Shown here one piece after another: positions 35,988-47,267 of a DNA stretch of 64,000 nt. This stretch comes from Rubinisphaera margarita. GTDB taxonomy: Bacteria; Planctomycetota; Planctomycetia; Planctomycetales; Planctomycetaceae. Made by a program: the position numbers and the translations under genes. Below the pieces are notes generated by a model, which was not told where the DNA came from, made no database searches, and was given only the letters and a program-made list of their open reading frames with translations. The DNA lies in contig NZ_JAKFGB010000014.1 in the NCBI RefSeq assembly GCF_022267515.1, positions 620,001 through 684,000 on the forward strand, given 5' to 3'. The number at the start of each line of letters is the position of its first letter. Positions within the stretch are counted from its first letter, which is position 1.

Positions 35988-37169
35988 ATGCTGACCGAAG
36001 AAGGCTGCAAGAAACGCCGTTCGCTGCTCTGGTCCCAAGTTCCCGATCATCTGGAATGGCTGCTCATTGCCGATCCCCGGCACGTGCAGTATCTGTCGAA
36101 CTTCATGGTTCAGCCGCTTAGTTTCTCACTGGGCGAGCGATGCCTTCTTTTGCTCGAACGCGACGGCGAGAAGGCGACTCTGCTGGGCGATAACTTCTCA
36201 ATTCGATCGGCTTCCGCTCAGGCGTTTGTCGACGAAGAAGTCGTCGAAGGCTGGTACGATCACAAGCATTCGGTCATCAATCGAGACCACGCCCTGTTTA
36301 ACGCGGTGAAAACCGTGGCTGAGCGACTGCTGGGCAAACCCGGTTCGGTCGAAGCGGAATGGCTGCCCGTGGGGGCATGGGAAATTCTGGCCGCCGGTCA
36401 CGAATCGCATTCGGTCTCGAAAGAAGACGGCGGCAAGCACAAAACCACGTCGCTCGATCTCGGAACGACCATCCGCTCTCTGCGTCGCAGTAAGCACGCC
36501 GACGAAATCGAACTGATGAAGGTCTGCATGAAAGCCGGCGCCGCCGGTCAGAAGCGGGCTCGCGAGGTCATCGGCGAAGGTGTCACCGAGTTCGAGATGT
36601 ATCGCCAGGTTCAGGAGGCCGCTTTGGCTGCTGCTGGTCGACCGGGACTCGTTTACGGCGACTTCCGCGCCTGCACCACGAAGAATCCGAAACAGGGCGG
36701 ACTGCCGACTGATTACAAACTGCAGTCCGGTGACCTGTTCGTGCTCGACTACTCGGTTGTCCTCTGTGGCTATCGCAGCGACTTCACCAACACGCTGGCG
36801 GTGACGATTCCGACTGACGAGCAAAGCAAGTTCTTCGAGCTCTGCTCGGCCGGGATGAAGGCCGGGGAAGAAATGCTCAAAGCCGGTGTGAAGTGCGCCG
36901 ACGTTTACAAAGCCGTCAAGCAGCCGTATCTCGATGCCGGCAAGGGCGACATCTTCACTCATCACGCCGGTCACGGCCTCGGGCTCGGGCATCCTGAAGC
37001 CCCGATCCTCGTTCCGGAAAGCACCGACACGCTGCAGGCTGGCGACGTTGTCACGCTGGAACCGGGGGCGTACGAAGAAGGTGTCGGCGGTATGCGGATC
37101 GAACACAACTATCTGATCACCGAAACCGGTTACGAACGGTTGAGTGATCATGAAATCTCCCTGACCTGA
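35988..37169 (+). CDS. M24-family Xaa-Pro aminopeptidase/prolidase
   Basis: 393 residues, pita-bread fold. The N-terminal creatinase-like domain (1-160) is followed by the metallopeptidase domain with the expected ligands: FVLDYSVVLCGYRSDFTNT (two Asp, about 253-264), HHAGHGLGLGHPE (His, about 325-331), LEPGAYEE (Glu, about 356) and GGMRIEHN (Glu, about 369). It removes N-terminal residues ahead of proline or cleaves X-Pro dipeptides. It is 8 bases upstream of the bioF-like gene, so probably co-transcribed. Confidence 0.92.
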   Translation: MLTEEGCKKRRSLLWSQVPDHLEWLLIADPRHVQYLSNFMVQPLSFSLGERCLLLLERDGEKATLLGDNFSIRSASAQAFVDEEVVEGWYDHKHSVINRDHALFNAVKTVAERLLGKPGSVEAEWLPVGAWEILAAGHESHSVSKEDGGKHKTTSLDLGTTIRSLRRSKHADEIELMKVCMKAGAAGQKRAREVIGEGVTEFEMYRQVQEAALAAAGRPGLVYGDFRACTTKNPKQGGLPTDYKLQSGDLFVLDYSVVLCGYRSDFTNTLAVTIPTDEQSKFFELCSAGMKAGEEMLKAGVKCADVYKAVKQPYLDAGKGDIFTHHAGHGLGLGHPEAPILVPESTDTLQAGDVVTLEPGAYEEGVGGMRIEHNYLITETGYERLSDHEISLT

Positions 37170-37177
37170 TCCTTTCC

Positions 37178-38389
37178 GTGGCCGAACCCTTTTCCGAATT
37201 TGTCCAACGTCAGCTGGCGACAATCCAAACCGAAGGATTGCTGCGGAAACGTCGGCTGGTCGAACCACTTGGTGAAGGGCGCTGCCGACTGAATGGTCGC
37301 GAACTCTGGGACTTTTCCAGCAACGACTATCACGGCCTGGCCAACCATCGCGAAGTGATTGCCGCGGCGTGTGAGTCGACTCGCACGCACGGTCTTGGAG
37401 CCCGTGCCAGCGTGTTGATTTCCGGATGGACGCCGGCTCATCAGGCCCTTCGCGATCAACTGGCCACCTTCGAAGCGGTCGAAGATGTCCTGCTCTGTTC
37501 GTCGGGTTACGCGGCCTGTCAGGGAGCGATTGCCGCTCTGGTCAAACCGGGCGATCTCGTCTTCTGCGATCGGCTCAACCACGCCTGTTTGATCGATGGC
37601 TGCCGGCTCTCGGGGGGATCGCTGCGGGTGTTTCGGCACTCGGAACTCGATGCCCTCGAACGGCAGCTGCAGAAGTTTCAGTCACACCAGGGACGACGCT
37701 GGATCGTTACCGAGACGGTCTTCGGTATGGACGGCGTTCTGGCTCCGCTGGCTCGGCTCGTTGAACTGGCGGAGCAGTACGACGCCACAATCATCTGCGA
37801 CGAAGCCCACGCGACCGGCGTGTATGGCTCGACCGGACAGGGAGCGGTGACGGAGCTTCGGGAGTCGGGCCATTGCGACGCCGATCTGATCAACCGTCGA
37901 ATCGCTGTGCGAGTCGGCACACTCAGCAAGTCGCTCGGGTCCCAGGGAGGATTCGTCGCCGGTTCCGCCGCCCTCATTCAGCTGCTGTGGAATACCGCCC
38001 GGCCGCTGATGTTCTCGACCGGATTGTCCGTTGCCGCCTGTGGAGGCGCTGCGGCGGCCATTCGAATCCTTCAGGACGATCCCGACCGCTGCAGTCGCCT
38101 GCGTAAAAGCTCAGTCGAGTTCAGACAGACTCTCAGAGATGCCGGCCTCACGCTTCTGGGCGATTCCGATTCTCCTATTGTTTCGGTTGTTCTGGAAGAT
38201 CCTGACCGCACAATGAACTGGGCCAGCGAACTGGAAGTCGCCGGATTTCTTGTTGGAGCGATTCGCCCTCCAACTGTCCCTCACAACACCGCCCGACTGC
38301 GCATCTCACTCAGCTCGGTTCACTCGCCGGATGTGCTGAATGAACTGACGCAGGTCCTGTTGAAACTTCACGAAACATCGCACGTATGA
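37178..38389 (+). CDS. bioF: 8-amino-7-oxononanoate synthase-family PLP enzyme (BioF-like)
   Basis: 403 residues, alpha-oxoamine synthase family. The start is GTG at 37178, 8 bases after the M24 peptidase stop. The PLP lysine is in GTLSKSLGSQGG (about 250), with FSSNDYHGLANH at the N-terminus, CDEAHATGVYG (about 207) and ETVFGMDG before it. In BioF the reaction is pimeloyl-thioester plus alanine to AON. Related family members use other acyl-CoAs and amino acids (KBL, SPT), and the sequence alone does not settle the substrate. The stop overlaps the next start (ATGA), implying translational coupling with the OleB-like hydrolase. Confidence 0.85.
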   Translation: MAEPFSEFVQRQLATIQTEGLLRKRRLVEPLGEGRCRLNGRELWDFSSNDYHGLANHREVIAAACESTRTHGLGARASVLISGWTPAHQALRDQLATFEAVEDVLLCSSGYAACQGAIAALVKPGDLVFCDRLNHACLIDGCRLSGGSLRVFRHSELDALERQLQKFQSHQGRRWIVTETVFGMDGVLAPLARLVELAEQYDATIICDEAHATGVYGSTGQGAVTELRESGHCDADLINRRIAVRVGTLSKSLGSQGGFVAGSAALIQLLWNTARPLMFSTGLSVAACGGAAAAIRILQDDPDRCSRLRKSSVEFRQTLRDAGLTLLGDSDSPIVSVVLEDPDRTMNWASELEVAGFLVGAIRPPTVPHNTARLRISLSSVHSPDVLNELTQVLLKLHETSHV

Positions 38390-39309
38390 CTGACAACCAA
38401 ACGTCTCTCACCGATCAGGATGTCCATCCTGCAATCAGCAAAGCCGGACTGGCCGACGAATATCCGTTCGCCTCGCGGTTTCTGCAAACGGAATTCGGGA
38501 ACATCCACTACATCGACGAAGGGCAGGGACCGGTTCTGCTGTTCGTGCATGGCAACCCGACGTGGAGTTTCGCCTGGCGGAATCTGATCAAGCAGCTGTC
38601 GCCGGAATATCGCTGCGTCGCGATTGATCATCTCGGCTGTGGACTGTCGGACAAGCCGCAGCTTCGAGCCTATCACCTCAGTCAGCACGTCGATCGTCTG
38701 CAGAAGCTCATTGAATCGCTGCAGTTACGGAACATCACGTTGATCGCTCATGACTGGGGAGGAGCGATTGGCTGCGGGGCTGCTGGTCGGACGCCGGATC
38801 AGTTCTCGCGACTCGTGCTCATGAATACGGCGGCCTTCCGATCCAAACGGATTCCGCTTCGCATCGCTGTCTGTCGCACGCCGCTGCTTGGTACGGTTGG
38901 CGTTCGCGGGCTGAATCTCTTTGCGGGAGCCGCCGTCCGAATGGCGGTTAACGAAGCATCACCATTGCCGGAGCGGATCAAGAAGGGCTACCTGCTGCCG
39001 TACGAATCGTGGAACGATCGGATTGCCGTCGACAAATTCGTGAAGGACATCCCACTCCGTCCGACGCATCCGAGTTACCGGGCTCTTGTCGAGATCGAAG
39101 AGAATCTAGAGCGTCTCAAGGGGAAGCCGATGCTGCTGCCCTGGGGCATGAAGGACTGGTGCTTCACGCCCCATTTTCTCCGGGAGTTCCAGACACGCTT
39201 CCCATCCGCGCAGGCGGTTGAATTTCCGACAGCTGGACACTATCTGTTCGAAGAGCGTCCCGACGATCTCACTGCGGCGATTCGGCAGTTTCTCGATCAG
39301 AACTCATAA
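38386..39309 (+). CDS. Alpha/beta hydrolase, OleB/haloalkane dehalogenase-like
   Basis: 307 residues. The oxyanion region HGNPTWSFAWRNL, the segment DHLGCGLSDKPQ, an aspartate nucleophile in HDWGGAIG (about 124), and the late His in AGHYLFEE (about 286) are seen. The runs LMNTAAF, CRTPLLGT..VRGLN and KDIPLRP recall OleB, the beta-lactone decarboxylase of long-chain olefin biosynthesis, more than true dehalogenases. OleA, OleC and OleD are not in the window. It overlaps the bioF-like gene by 4 bases. The Asp nucleophile argues against a BioH-type esterase. Its stop overlaps the convergent rhomboid gene by 13 bases. Confidence 0.82.
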   Translation: MTDNQTSLTDQDVHPAISKAGLADEYPFASRFLQTEFGNIHYIDEGQGPVLLFVHGNPTWSFAWRNLIKQLSPEYRCVAIDHLGCGLSDKPQLRAYHLSQHVDRLQKLIESLQLRNITLIAHDWGGAIGCGAAGRTPDQFSRLVLMNTAAFRSKRIPLRIAVCRTPLLGTVGVRGLNLFAGAAVRMAVNEASPLPERIKKGYLLPYESWNDRIAVDKFVKDIPLRPTHPSYRALVEIEENLERLKGKPMLLPWGMKDWCFTPHFLREFQTRFPSAQAVEFPTAGHYLFEERPDDLTAAIRQFLDQNS

Positions 39310-40076
39310 GTTGGTGGCTCGGGGATCGGCTGGCGGATGAGGTGGGCGTTCTTCAGAACGACGACCACAATGAATCCAGCTGCGAAACCGCCGATATGGG
39401 CCCACCAGGCGACGCCACTGGCTTCGGTTCCTCCCGGAGCAAACGAGCCCTGCAGCAACTGGAACAGAATCCAGATCCCCAGAAATACCTGCGCGGGCAG
39501 CCGTACGGTGAAGAAGATGATAAAAAGGGGCACCAGGGCCACCACTTTCGAGTGCGGATAGAGCACAAAATAGCCTCCCATCACTCCCGCAATGGCCCCG
39601 CTGGCTCCAATGGTCGGCATGGTGGACCCCGGCATGCTTGCGAAGTGCGCCAGTCCGGCCAGGACCCCCGTTCCCAGATAGAACAGCAGATAGCCGAAGT
39701 GTCCAAAGCAGTCTTCCACGTTGTCTCCGAAGATAAACAGGAACAGCATGTTGCCCAGGAAGTGCATCCAGCCGCCGTGGAGAAACATGCACGTGATCAA
39801 CGTGAGAATCGGAGGAACGGCTGAAGGAGCGGCAGGTCGGGAGACGATCTCATATTCGCCCGGCCGTCCGCCGGGAGCCGGCTGGTACTCTTCAAGGGTG
39901 ACTTCCGCTCCCGGATTGATCAGCCTGGCGGGAATCATCCCATAACGTTCCACCAGATTGGTGCCGGATCCCTCTCCCGTGATCTGCTGAAAAAAGACGA
40001 CCGCACAGATGATGATCAGCAGATAGTTAATGAACGGAGTGCTTCGGGAAGGCACGGTATCGTGAAGTGGAATCAT
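39297..40076 (-). CDS. Rhomboid-family intramembrane serine protease
   Basis: 259 residues, six or seven helices. The serine nucleophile is in GASGAIAGVMGGYF (about 158), the catalytic His in WWAHIGGFAAGF (about 228), and MFLHGGWMHFLGNMLFLFIF is the conserved L1/helix 2 region. An extended loop of about 40 residues (NPGAEVTLEEYQPAPGG) lies after the first helix. It cleaves membrane-spanning substrates. Its last 13 bases overlap the end of the OleB-like gene on the other strand. Confidence 0.93.
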   Translation of the reverse strand: MIPLHDTVPSRSTPFINYLLIIICAVVFFQQITGEGSGTNLVERYGMIPARLINPGAEVTLEEYQPAPGGRPGEYEIVSRPAAPSAVPPILTLITCMFLHGGWMHFLGNMLFLFIFGDNVEDCFGHFGYLLFYLGTGVLAGLAHFASMPGSTMPTIGASGAIAGVMGGYFVLYPHSKVVALVPLFIIFFTVRLPAQVFLGIWILFQLLQGSFAPGGTEASGVAWWAHIGGFAAGFIVVVVLKNAHLIRQPIPEPPTYEF

Positions 40077-40163
40077 GGTGTCGGAGTGCTTTCAAGGCAG
40101 GATTTGGGGCTTCGCCACGCCGGTGAAATCGAGTGCGGTCGATGACTAACAAGTTCCGCGCCA

Positions 40164-40201
40164 ATTGAACGGAGGAGAAGAGGATTTCTCTCCCGTTCAA
40201 T
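40164..40201. repeat. Imperfect hairpin upstream of rpmE
   Basis: ATTGAACGG pairs with CCGTTCAAT around an imperfectly paired GGAGAA/TTCTC interior. It is located just upstream of the rpmE promoter. No T-tract on either side. Possible operator or palindromic repeat. Confidence 0.45.
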
Positions 40202-40224
40202 CTACATTAACAGTCTGAAATCGC

Positions 40225-40253
40225 TTGTCAGCAGGCCGGGACGTGATTAGACT
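40225..40253 (+). promoter_or_regulatory. Sigma70-type promoter for rpmE
   Basis: TTGTCA (40225-40230), 17-base spacer, TAGACT (40248-40253). The predicted start near 40260 leaves a leader of about 68 bases. A TCCCAAT/ATTGGGA dyad (40254-40275) spans the predicted start. Confidence 0.55.
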
Positions 40254-40327
40254 TCCCAATCACCAAAAATTGGGAGCCGCCGCAGCCGGTACGCCCGTAC
40301 ACAGCAGTTACCCTGGATTTTCGAGCT

Positions 40328-40591
40328 ATGCAAAAAGACATTCATCCTGATTACCATTCCGTCGTCTTCATGGATACCGGTTCAGGCGATAAGTTCCTGA
40401 CCCGTTCGACGATGAAGTCGAAGGAAACCGTGAAGTGGGAAGACGGGAACGAGTATCCCCTGGTGAAGGTCGATATCAGTGCCTACTCCCATCCATTCTT
40501 CACCGGCCAGATGAAGTACGTCGATACCGCCGGTCGCGTCGAGAAGTTCCAGAAGAAGTACAACTGGGCTCAGCGAGGAAAGAAGGCTTAG
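40328..40591 (+). CDS. rpmE: 50S ribosomal protein L31 type B
   Basis: 87 residues. MQKDIHPDYHSVVFMDTGSG and SAYSHPFFTG are diagnostic of type B L31, which lacks the zinc-binding cysteines of type A. Such zinc-free L31 is commonly used in zinc limitation, but in many bacteria, including planctomycetes, it may be the only form. It precedes prfA and prmC in a synteny common in bacteria (rpmE-prfA-prmC). A clear promoter lies upstream. Confidence 0.95.
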   Translation: MQKDIHPDYHSVVFMDTGSGDKFLTRSTMKSKETVKWEDGNEYPLVKVDISAYSHPFFTGQMKYVDTAGRVEKFQKKYNWAQRGKKA

Positions 40592-40691
40592 CTGCTGCGA
40601 ACGCTCGCGGCGATCGGCTGATCGTACGCGTGGAACTCTTTCCCCGCTTGCCGGATAGCCCGGCTGTTCGCACTCAAGGCTAAGTTGCATC

Positions 40692-41765
<1,074 letters not shown>

Positions 41766-41861
41766 CTGTCAAACTCAAGGATGGTGCAGAGATTTATCTC
41801 TGTACCGCGAAGCGGCAAGCGGCTTGTCTTGCGAGTTGTTCAAAAAATCCGCGCCGAATGA

Positions 41862-41896
41862 CGCACAGGCAGGAATGGCTGTGCCACCCTGCCGGC
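41862..41896 (+). repeat. Dispersed repeat, member 2 (pairs with 35892-35928)
   Basis: Reads gcacaggcaggaatggctgt and then gccaccctgccgg in the prfA-prmC gap. It is inverted relative to member 1 downstream of trxB. A short CACAG/CTGTG hairpin is included. A further dyad GCAGAGAT/ATCTCTGT lies at about 41785-41802. Confidence 0.6.
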
Positions 41897-42007
41897 AGGT
41901 ATGCTTCATTGTCAGTAAGACCTTGAGTTCGAGCAGTTGGGACAGCAACTCCAGACACTGGCCGAGCCAGTGGCAACCTGATCGATCGGATTGTCAGGAG
42001 GACGTTC

Positions 42008-42907
42008 TTGGAACAGTCGGAAGTTCAAAAGCCGGTGACCCCCGAATCAGCCGAACCCTGGACATTGCAGCGAATCCTGCAGTGGACCACGGATCATCTG
42101 AAAAAGCATGGAATCGAATCGGCACGTCTCGAAAGCGAGATTCTGCTCGCTCACGCCCGCAAGTGTCAGCGCATCGAGCTTTACACGCACTTCAATGAGA
42201 TCGTCAGTGACGACGTTCGTGCGAAGATGCGAGATCTCGTCAAACGACGGGTCAGGCACGAGCCGGTCGCCTATCTGGTCGGTCGCAAAGAGTTCTTCAG
42301 TCTCAACTTCGCCGTCGGCCCCGGCGTTTTTGTGCCGCGACCGGAAACCGAGACTCTCGTCATGGAAGGTCTCTCGGCTCTGCAGGAGGTGAAGAACCCT
42401 CGCATTCTCGAACTCTGCTCCGGCAGCGGCTGCATCTCCATTTCGCTGGCCAAACAACGGGCCGATGCCCGTGTGACCGCGGTCGAACTCCACGATGCTC
42501 CGTTTCAGGCCACGACCCACAACGCGGAGAAACTCAAGGTCGCCGACCGGATGCAGGTCCTGCAGGGAAGTCTGTTCGAACCGGTCCCCAAAGAACCGTT
42601 CGATCTGCTCGTGAGCAATCCTCCCTACGTTCGAAAGGACGAGATCCCCGGCCTGGCCCCCGACATCGTGCACCACGAACCGCACGCGGCTCTCGACGGC
42701 GGAGAAGACGGCCTTGATTTCGTCCGCGAGATTCTGACCCAGGGCCCGGACTACGTCCGCTCCGGCGGCGTCTGTCTGCTCGAAATGGATCCCGCTCAGA
42801 TGAATGACGCCATCACCTTTGCAGAACAGACGGGCCAGTGGACCGACCTTCGCGGCATCAACGATCTGGCTGGGAAACCCCGGTTCCTGTTTGCCCGTCG
42901 GAAGTAA
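42008..42907 (+). CDS. prmC: Release factor glutamine methyltransferase
   Basis: 299 residues. The start is TTG at 42008, supported by a strong AGGAGG 6 bases upstream. The N-terminal helical domain (about 15-90) is followed by an SAM-binding domain with ILELCSGSGCISISLA (about 137-152) and the catalytic NPPYVRKDEI (about 204). It methylates the GGQ glutamine of release factors. It follows prfA after a repeat-bearing gap of 240 bases. The usual GTG of motif I (LDLGTGSG) is CSGSG here, which is also common. Confidence 0.96.
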   Translation: MEQSEVQKPVTPESAEPWTLQRILQWTTDHLKKHGIESARLESEILLAHARKCQRIELYTHFNEIVSDDVRAKMRDLVKRRVRHEPVAYLVGRKEFFSLNFAVGPGVFVPRPETETLVMEGLSALQEVKNPRILELCSGSGCISISLAKQRADARVTAVELHDAPFQATTHNAEKLKVADRMQVLQGSLFEPVPKEPFDLLVSNPPYVRKDEIPGLAPDIVHHEPHAALDGGEDGLDFVREILTQGPDYVRSGGVCLLEMDPAQMNDAITFAEQTGQWTDLRGINDLAGKPRFLFARRK

Positions 42908-42919
42908 GAGTAAGAAATA

Positions 42920-43057
42920 GGGTGGCCCGGCCGAAGCGGCCGGGTGACGAAGTCACAAGAGGCAGCGCCATGTGCGCGAGAACGGCTCGCTGACGGACCA
43001 CCTGTATGGCGCAGCCTCTTGTCGCTCCGCGACCCAGCCGTTTCGGCTGGGCCACCC
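42920..43057. repeat. Palindromic intergenic element 1 (gggtggccc/gggccaccc ends)
   Basis: 138 bases bounded by gggtggccc and gggccaccc, with hairpins at each end (CCCGGCC/GGCCGGG and CCCAGCCG/CGGCTGGG) and an inner imperfect inverted repeat (cacaagaggcagcgccat against atggcgcagcctcttgt). The whole element can fold into one long cruciform. It fills the prmC-murA gap. Confidence 0.75.
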
Positions 43058-43092
43058 ATTGTTAACCCACTGTTCACCCCCCGGGAGTCGAC

Positions 43093-44427
43093 ATGGACGA
43101 GCTGCGAATCCGGGGAGGACATCGGCTGCAGGGAACGGTCTCCGTCTCTGGGGCGAAGAACGCCGCACTGCCGATCATGGCGGCGACTCTCGCCATTCCC
43201 GGGCGAACGATTCTGCACAACTTCCCGCGGCTGCGGGACACGAACAGCATGATTCAGCTGCTGACGCAGTTCGGCGTCGCGGTTGAATTTCTCGATGATC
43301 ACACCATCGCTCTCGAATCGAGTGCAGTTTCCACCTGTCGAGCCGATTACGAACTCGTCCGCACGATGCGGGCCAGTGTTTGTGTCCTCGGCCCGCTGCT
43401 GGCGAGTCAGGGAGAAGCCTGCGTTTCCCTCCCCGGCGGCTGCAACATCGGCCATCGTCCGATCGACCTGCATCTGAAAGGACTCTCCGCACTCGGAGCG
43501 GAGATCGTCATCGATCAGGGCTACATCCACGCGTCCGCTCGCGAACTTCGTGGAGCAGAAATCTATCTCAGCGGGCCGCAGGGGAGCACGGTGACCGGCA
43601 CCTGCAATGTGATGTCAGCTGCGGTGCTCTCTCGCGGAAGAACGATCATTCAGGCCGCAGCCTGCGAGCCGGAAGTGATTGACCTGGGTAACTTTCTGAA
43701 CGCCTGCGGAGCTCAGATCACTGGTCTTGGAACCTCAACGCTGACGATCGACGGCGTCCGCGAACTGCAGGCAGTCGAGTACACCATCATTCCTGACCGC
43801 ATCGAAGCCGCCACGTGGATGATGGCGGCGGGAATTACCGACGGCGACCTGACGATCGAAGGAGTTCGCGACGATCATCTGACAGCCGCGATCGAAACAC
43901 TGCGGACAGCGGGATTAGCGATCGATCTTCAAGACGAAACCGCTCGCGTTCGCAGAGCAGGGGATCTCCAGCCGCTCGATGTGGTCGCGTTGCCGTTTCC
44001 CGGTTTTCCGACCGATCTGCAGGCCCAGCTGACCGCCATGATGTGCCTCGCGTCGGGCACGAGCGTCGTCACCGATCGCGTGTTCCCCGATCGCTTTCTG
44101 CACGCCGCCGAACTGCTGCGGATGGGAGCGAAGATCCGACGGGAAAGCAGTGGCGTTATCATCGAAGGGGTGAACGAACTCAGCGGAGCCTGTGTCATGG
44201 CTTCCGACCTGCGAGCCTCCGCTGCTCTGGTTCTGGCCGGACTGGCGGCTCGCGGCGAAACGGTCATCAGCCGGATTTACCACCTCGACCGGGGCTACGA
44301 AGATCTCGCCGGCAAGCTTTCCCGGCTCGATGCCGATGTCGAACGGCAGAAAGGCGGCCGGCCGAATACTCCGCAGTTTGCCGGTGCTCCCACGCCGTCC
44401 GCCTCCAAAACGTCGTCCAAAGGATAA
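43093..44427 (+). CDS. murA: UDP-N-acetylglucosamine 1-carboxyvinyltransferase
   Basis: 444 residues. SGAKNAALPI (about 19-28) and the active-site loop PGGCNIGHRPIDLHL with catalytic Cys117 are intact, so the enzyme should be fosfomycin-sensitive in type. PDRIEAATWM and FPTDLQAQ are further EPSP-fold signatures. It performs the first committed step of peptidoglycan synthesis, transfer of enolpyruvate to UDP-GlcNAc. This agrees with planctomycetes having peptidoglycan. The last 20 residues are a Ser/Thr/Pro-rich extension. GGGAG precedes the ATG. Confidence 0.96.
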   Translation: MDELRIRGGHRLQGTVSVSGAKNAALPIMAATLAIPGRTILHNFPRLRDTNSMIQLLTQFGVAVEFLDDHTIALESSAVSTCRADYELVRTMRASVCVLGPLLASQGEACVSLPGGCNIGHRPIDLHLKGLSALGAEIVIDQGYIHASARELRGAEIYLSGPQGSTVTGTCNVMSAAVLSRGRTIIQAAACEPEVIDLGNFLNACGAQITGLGTSTLTIDGVRELQAVEYTIIPDRIEAATWMMAAGITDGDLTIEGVRDDHLTAAIETLRTAGLAIDLQDETARVRRAGDLQPLDVVALPFPGFPTDLQAQLTAMMCLASGTSVVTDRVFPDRFLHAAELLRMGAKIRRESSGVIIEGVNELSGACVMASDLRASAALVLAGLAARGETVISRIYHLDRGYEDLAGKLSRLDADVERQKGGRPNTPQFAGAPTPSASKTSSKG

Positions 44428-44436
44428 CCCCCACAG

Positions 44437-44618
44437 GGTGCCATGCTTGCATCGCCTCGTAGAGGCAGGACAGGCATGCCCATCGACCATCCTTTACACT
44501 CGGCCGGAGAAGGATCTGTCCTCAGGAGTCCTTTCGCAAGACAGATCCCTCATCACTTCCCGACAGACCGGAATCCACCGGCATGCTTGCCCTGCTGTCG
44601 CGATGCAGGCATGGCACC
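44437..44618. repeat. Palindromic intergenic element 2 (ggtgccatgc/gcatggcacc ends)
   Basis: 182 bases bounded by ggtgccatgcttgc (44437-44450) and gcaggcatggcacc (44605-44618), which are inverted repeats with one mismatch in 14. An internal hairpin pairs GGATCTGTC (44512-44520) with GACAGATCC (44540-44548). It occupies much of the murA-aspS gap (44428-44803). No coding sequence is credible in that gap. Confidence 0.7.
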
Positions 44619-44665
44619 GGTTGGGATGAGAGTGGACACCTGACGAAGTCGGCTGCCCTTCGGAC

Positions 44666-44693
44666 TTCAATCTGCGGTCCGGGGAACTATAAT
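44666..44693 (+). promoter_or_regulatory. Candidate promoter for aspS
   Basis: Consensus TATAAT at 44688-44693, with a weak -35 (TTCAAT, 44666-44671) at 16-base spacing. The GTG start of aspS follows 110 bases later. Confidence 0.35.
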
Positions 44694-44803
44694 GCGGCTC
44701 GATTTTGCCGCGAACGTCTCGCTCGGGCAGCCCCGGCTGGCTGCCGCCCCGCTGCTAACCCCGCAGATTGACTGTACAACAGACACGACAGGACTGATTT
44801 CAC

Positions 44804-46573
<1,770 letters not shown>

Positions 46574-46624
46574 CCGGCTCGACAGCTAACCAGCTCGACA
46601 GTGGCATCTTCAGAAAGGCCCGTT

Positions 46625-46981
46625 ATGACATCCGAACTGCATCCGCTGGCTCAGGACGTGAAACAGCATCTGGACAATCCGGATGACCGCTTCATGATGC
46701 TCGTCTACTTCACCGTGGAAGCGGGCAGGGAAGACGCCTTCAAACAGGCCTTTCATCGCCCGCTGCAGGAAACGGTCAAGGAAGAGGGCAACTGCACCTA
46801 CCGGTTGATTCAACAGGCCAATGAACCGACCACGTTCATCGTGATCGAACACTGGAAGAGTCTGGCCGATCTGAACTCGCACCTGCACCAGCCGTATTTG
46901 GACGAACTGCTCGCCAACGTCGGCCCAATGCTCGCCGCGGAACCCAAGGTGGATGTGTTCCACGAGTACGTCGCGCTGTAA
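46625..46981 (+). CDS. Antibiotic biosynthesis monooxygenase (ABM) domain protein
   Basis: 118 residues. The ATG at 46625 has AGAAAGG 6 bases upstream, which is better than an upstream GTG at 46601. A dimeric ferredoxin-like ABM domain (about 23-115) is visible: FMMLVYFTVEAGREDAFKQA, CTYRLIQQANEPTTFIVIEHW and LDELLANVGPML. The family includes quinol monooxygenases and heme-degrading enzymes, but most members are uncharacterised. A bidirectional terminator lies downstream at 47188. Confidence 0.85.
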   Translation: MTSELHPLAQDVKQHLDNPDDRFMMLVYFTVEAGREDAFKQAFHRPLQETVKEEGNCTYRLIQQANEPTTFIVIEHWKSLADLNSHLHQPYLDELLANVGPMLAAEPKVDVFHEYVAL

Positions 46982-46989
46982 GCAACGTC

Positions 46990-47166
46990 GGGTGTCCCGA
47001 AAGACTCTTCCGGGACACCGCAGCCGGAGGAGTATGGGATTGGACCCGGAGGATTGGTGAGAGCCTTTCTCCGCGGGAAGACGAAGCGGAGCTGAATGTG
47101 CACACTCGCCAAACGGAATTCTCCTACGGCTTCGCCGCCCTGATAGCACAGCTGTCAGGGCCACCC
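46990..47166. repeat. Palindromic intergenic element 3
   Basis: Begins gggtgtcccg with hairpin GGTGTCCCG/CGGGACACC (46991-47019), followed by cagccggaggagtatgggat. It ends acggcttcgcc ... gggccaccccgatgag. It is similar to the element at 47268-47412, in the same orientation, across the terminator at 47188. Confidence 0.65.
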
Positions 47167-47187
47167 CGATGAGATTGTCGGCGAGGG

Positions 47188-47227
47188 AAAAAAAACGCAC
47201 TGCCAACTCAAGCAGTGCGTTTTTTTT
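47188..47227. terminator. Bidirectional intrinsic terminator
   Basis: Eight As, stem CGCACTGC/GCAGTGCG with 8-base loop, then eight Ts. It is symmetric, so it stops transcripts from the ABM gene on the left and the dioxygenase gene on the right. Confidence 0.92.
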
Positions 47228-47267
47228 GATAAGTCGACTGTGCAAGAACTCAAGAGTGAGTCTTCCC

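Noticed and set aside
38386..39309. Haloalkane dehalogenase annotation
   Set aside because: The Asp nucleophile fits, but several runs (DHLGCGLSDKP, CRTPLLG, KDIPLRP) match OleB-type proteins better; I call it OleB-like only.
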